Source: Beijerinckiaceae bacterium
Lineage (GTDB): Bacteria > Pseudomonadota > Alphaproteobacteria > Rhizobiales > Beijerinckiaceae
DNA: 64,000 nt
Assembly (NCBI GenBank): GCA_027533425.1
Contig: JAPZUD010000002.1
Coordinates: forward strand, 124,001-188,000
Direction: 5' to 3'
Both the position numbers and the translations under genes were made by a program. The stretch's first letter is position 1; the number at the start of each line of letters is the position of its first letter. The notes under the pieces are model-generated. The model saw nothing but the letters and a program-made list of their open reading frames with translations. It made no database searches and was not told the origin of the DNA. Below are positions 62,476-64,000 of the stretch, one piece after another.

Positions 62476-62952
62476 TCAGCGCTTCGAGAACTGGAAGGAC
62501 CGGCGGGCCTTGGCCTTGCCGTACTTCTTGCGCTCGACCACGCGGCTGTCGCGGGTCAGGAAGCCGCCCTTCTTGAGGACGCTGCGCAGTTCCGGCTCGT
62601 AGAAGGTGAGCGCACGGGCAAGGCCATGGCGCACCGCACCGGCCTGACCGGAAAGGCCACCACCATTGCACGACACCATGATGTCGTACTGGTCGACACG
62701 GCCCGCCGCCACGAGCGGCTGGTTCAGCAGCATGCGCAGCACCGGGCGGGCGAAATAGACCTCGAGAGCACGGTTGTTGACCGTGATCTTGCCGGAACCC
62801 GGCTTGATCCAGACGCGGGCGACCGCATCCTTGCGCTTCCCGGTGGCATAGGCACGACCCTGCTTGTCGAGCTTCTGGACATGGACCGGCGCTTCCGCCT
62901 GGACCGACGCCTTGGCGCCGAGATCGGCGAGAGAAGACAGAACCTCAGCCAT
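62476..62952 (-). CDS. rpsI: 30S ribosomal protein S9
   Basis: S9 contacts the P-site tRNA with its C-terminal tail. The 158-residue protein has the core [20 protein letters not shown], the mid-signature [19 protein letters not shown], and the basic end [17 protein letters not shown]. The first 28 residues are the extra N-terminal segment common in alphaproteobacteria. It starts two bases after rplM. Confidence 0.98.
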   Translation of the reverse strand: MAEVLSSLADLGAKASVQAEAPVHVQKLDKQGRAYATGKRKDAVARVWIKPGSGKITVNNRALEVYFARPVLRMLLNQPLVAAGRVDQYDIMVSCNGGGLSGQAGAVRHGLARALTFYEPELRSVLKKGGFLTRDSRVVERKKYGKAKARRSFQFSKR

Positions 62953-62954
62953 GA

Positions 62955-63440
62955 TTACCCGAGCCTCGTATTCTTGGAGTTGAGCGATGCCACATCCAGC
63001 ACCTGCGGCTGCTGGGCATCATGCGGATGGGCGGCGCCCTTGTAGACGCGCAGGTTGCCGAGCTGCTGGCGACCCAGCGGGCCGCGCGGGAGCATGCGCT
63101 CCACGGCCTTCTCGACGATGCGCTCCGGGAAGCGGCCCTCGATGATGAACTTCGCCGACCGTTCCTTGATCCCGCCGGGATAGCCGGTGTGGTGGTAATA
63201 GTTCTTCTGGGACAGCTTGCGGCCCGTGAACACCACCTTCTCGGCGTTGATCACGATGACATTGTCGCCCATGTCGACATGGGGCGTGAAGCTGGCTTTG
63301 TGCTTGCCGCGAAGCCGCATGGCGATGATCGAAGCGAGGCGGCCCACGACGAGGCCGGTGCCATCGATCACAATCCACTTCTTTTCGACTTCGGCCGGCT
63401 TCGCCACGAACGAACGCGTGGCAGAGGTCAGGGCCTTCAT
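62955..63440 (-). CDS. rplM: 50S ribosomal protein L13
   Basis: L13 is an early-assembly 50S protein. Signatures are [32 protein letters not shown] and [16 protein letters not shown] chose ATG 63440 ([10 protein letters not shown], 161 residues): GAGG lies six bases upstream of it, whereas it abuts the ATG at 63446 too closely. First gene of the rplM-rpsI operon. Confidence 0.97.
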   Translation of the reverse strand: MKALTSATRSFVAKPAEVEKKWIVIDGTGLVVGRLASIIAMRLRGKHKASFTPHVDMGDNVIVINAEKVVFTGRKLSQKNYYHHTGYPGGIKERSAKFIIEGRFPERIVEKAVERMLPRGPLGRQQLGNLRVYKGAAHPHDAQQPQVLDVASLNSKNTRLG

Positions 63441-63609
63441 GGTCATCCTCGAAGGGTTTCATCCGAAAACAAGAGGCGACGCCGAAGCGCCGCCACCGGA
63501 GCCAAGCGTATAGGCGTTCGCCGCAACGCGGTCAACGCCTTTCTTGCGCCCCATTCCAGCCAAAAGATACGAAAAATCATGGCCTTGGTTGGCGTGGTAT
63601 TATTTTACC

Positions 63610-64000
63610 TTATCCAGCGGCGCCTGGCGGGATGGAATAGGTGCCGGTGACATGGGCCACTGGCCCGTCGCCCGCTTCGGAAAACAGCGTCACCTCTCCG
63701 ACGCAGAGCCGCTTGCCGGCCTTGAGAAGCCGGCATTCGGCGATCAGATCCGCCTTGTCAGGTTTGCGGAGGAAATTGATCGACAGGTTTGTCGTGACCG
63801 CCAGCGCCACCCGCCCGGAGACCGAGAGGACGGCAACATAGAGCGCGAGGTCGGAGAGCATCATCATCGCCGGGCCGGACAGCGTACCGCCCGGCCGGAC
63901 ATGGCGCGGATGATAGGCAAGCCGCAAGCGGCAGGTGCCATAACCGACCGCCTCGATGGAAATGCTGCGCCCGCCATGGTGGATCTCGGGGAAGACCTCG
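63610..64000 (-). CDS. PaaI-type hotdog-fold thioesterase (N-terminus beyond the window)
   Basis: The frame is open to the right edge, so the start is missing. At least 129 residues are visible: GYGTCRLRLAYHPRHVRPGG, then TLSGPAMMMLSDLALYVAVL (the hotdog helix; the aspartate is the catalytic candidate), and TTNLSINFLRKPDKADLIAE. These match the PaaI/YbgC-like acyl-CoA thioesterase family. The substrate is unknown. It lies 169 bp upstream of rplM on the same strand. Confidence 0.82.
   Translation of the reverse strand, partial: EVFPEIHHGGRSISIEAVGYGTCRLRLAYHPRHVRPGGTLSGPAMMMLSDLALYVAVLSVSGRVALAVTTNLSINFLRKPDKADLIAECRLLKAGKRLCVGEVTLFSEAGDGPVAHVTGTYSIPPGAAG

Overview
This is a high-GC alphaproteobacterial chromosome segment. 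The left 27 kb is about half of a photosynthesis gene cluster of a purple or aerobic anoxygenic phototroph. The evidence for the class is the bchFNBHLM-lhaA-puhABC gene order, a PpsR/AerR regulator pair, 5-aminolevulinate synthase (C4 pathway) and cytochrome c2 in the same cluster, and alphaproteobacterial pairs such as rplM-rpsI. The order or genus cannot be fixed from the sequence alone. No rRNA, CRISPR array, insertion sequence or prophage was seen.

Region 1 (1-10.1 kb, minus strand). An isoprenoid supply unit (dxs-ispH and the start of an unknown gene) lies beside a bacteriochlorophyll tail unit (bchG, a PucC-type bch2, bchP, tspO and a small membrane protein). The regulators ppsR and ppaA/aerR follow. 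Region 2 (10.4-26.7 kb, plus strand) is one tightly coupled run: bchF-N-B-H-L-M-lhaA-puhA-puhB-puhC-bciE-acsF-puhE-hemA, then cycA with a terminator. It covers ALA synthesis, Mg chelation, the oxygen-dependent cyclase, protochlorophyllide reduction, 3-vinyl hydration, the reaction-centre H subunit and assembly factors. Perfect TGTC-N10-GACA PpsR sites precede dxs (two), bchG (one plus a degenerate partner) and bchF (one). This suggests that isoprenoid supply, esterification and ring synthesis are repressed together. The puf, puc, crt and bchXYZ genes are not in the window.

Region 3 (26.8-40.4 kb). After a small membrane-anchored collagen-like protein comes a 13-kb minus-strand catabolic operon. 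It encodes an M20 carbamoylase-type hydrolase, an amidase, a complete Dpp/Opp-type ABC importer, a diaminopropionate ammonia-lyase-like enzyme, an N-carbamoyl-D-amino-acid hydrolase-like enzyme, an amidohydrolase, a RidA protein and a D-threonine-aldolase-fold enzyme. It looks like uptake and breakdown of an unusual N-carbamoylated or amidated amino acid, possibly a ureido derivative of 2,3-diaminopropionate.

Region 4 (40.5-64 kb) is housekeeping with insertions: tRNA-Glu, a DMT transporter, recJ, a GNAT acetyltransferase, glpX, hom and an AlaC-type aminotransferase. Hom and the aminotransferase are separated by about 4 kb of accessory DNA, including a strikingly AT-rich island with a small GGQWT-motif protein and two small partner genes that resembles a toxin/immunity module. 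Then follow PHA synthase with a long basic N-terminal extension, a FadL-type porin, a fumarylacetoacetase-family hydrolase, a PL5 alginate lyase, argC, accessory genes, rpsI-rplM, and a truncated thioesterase at the right edge.
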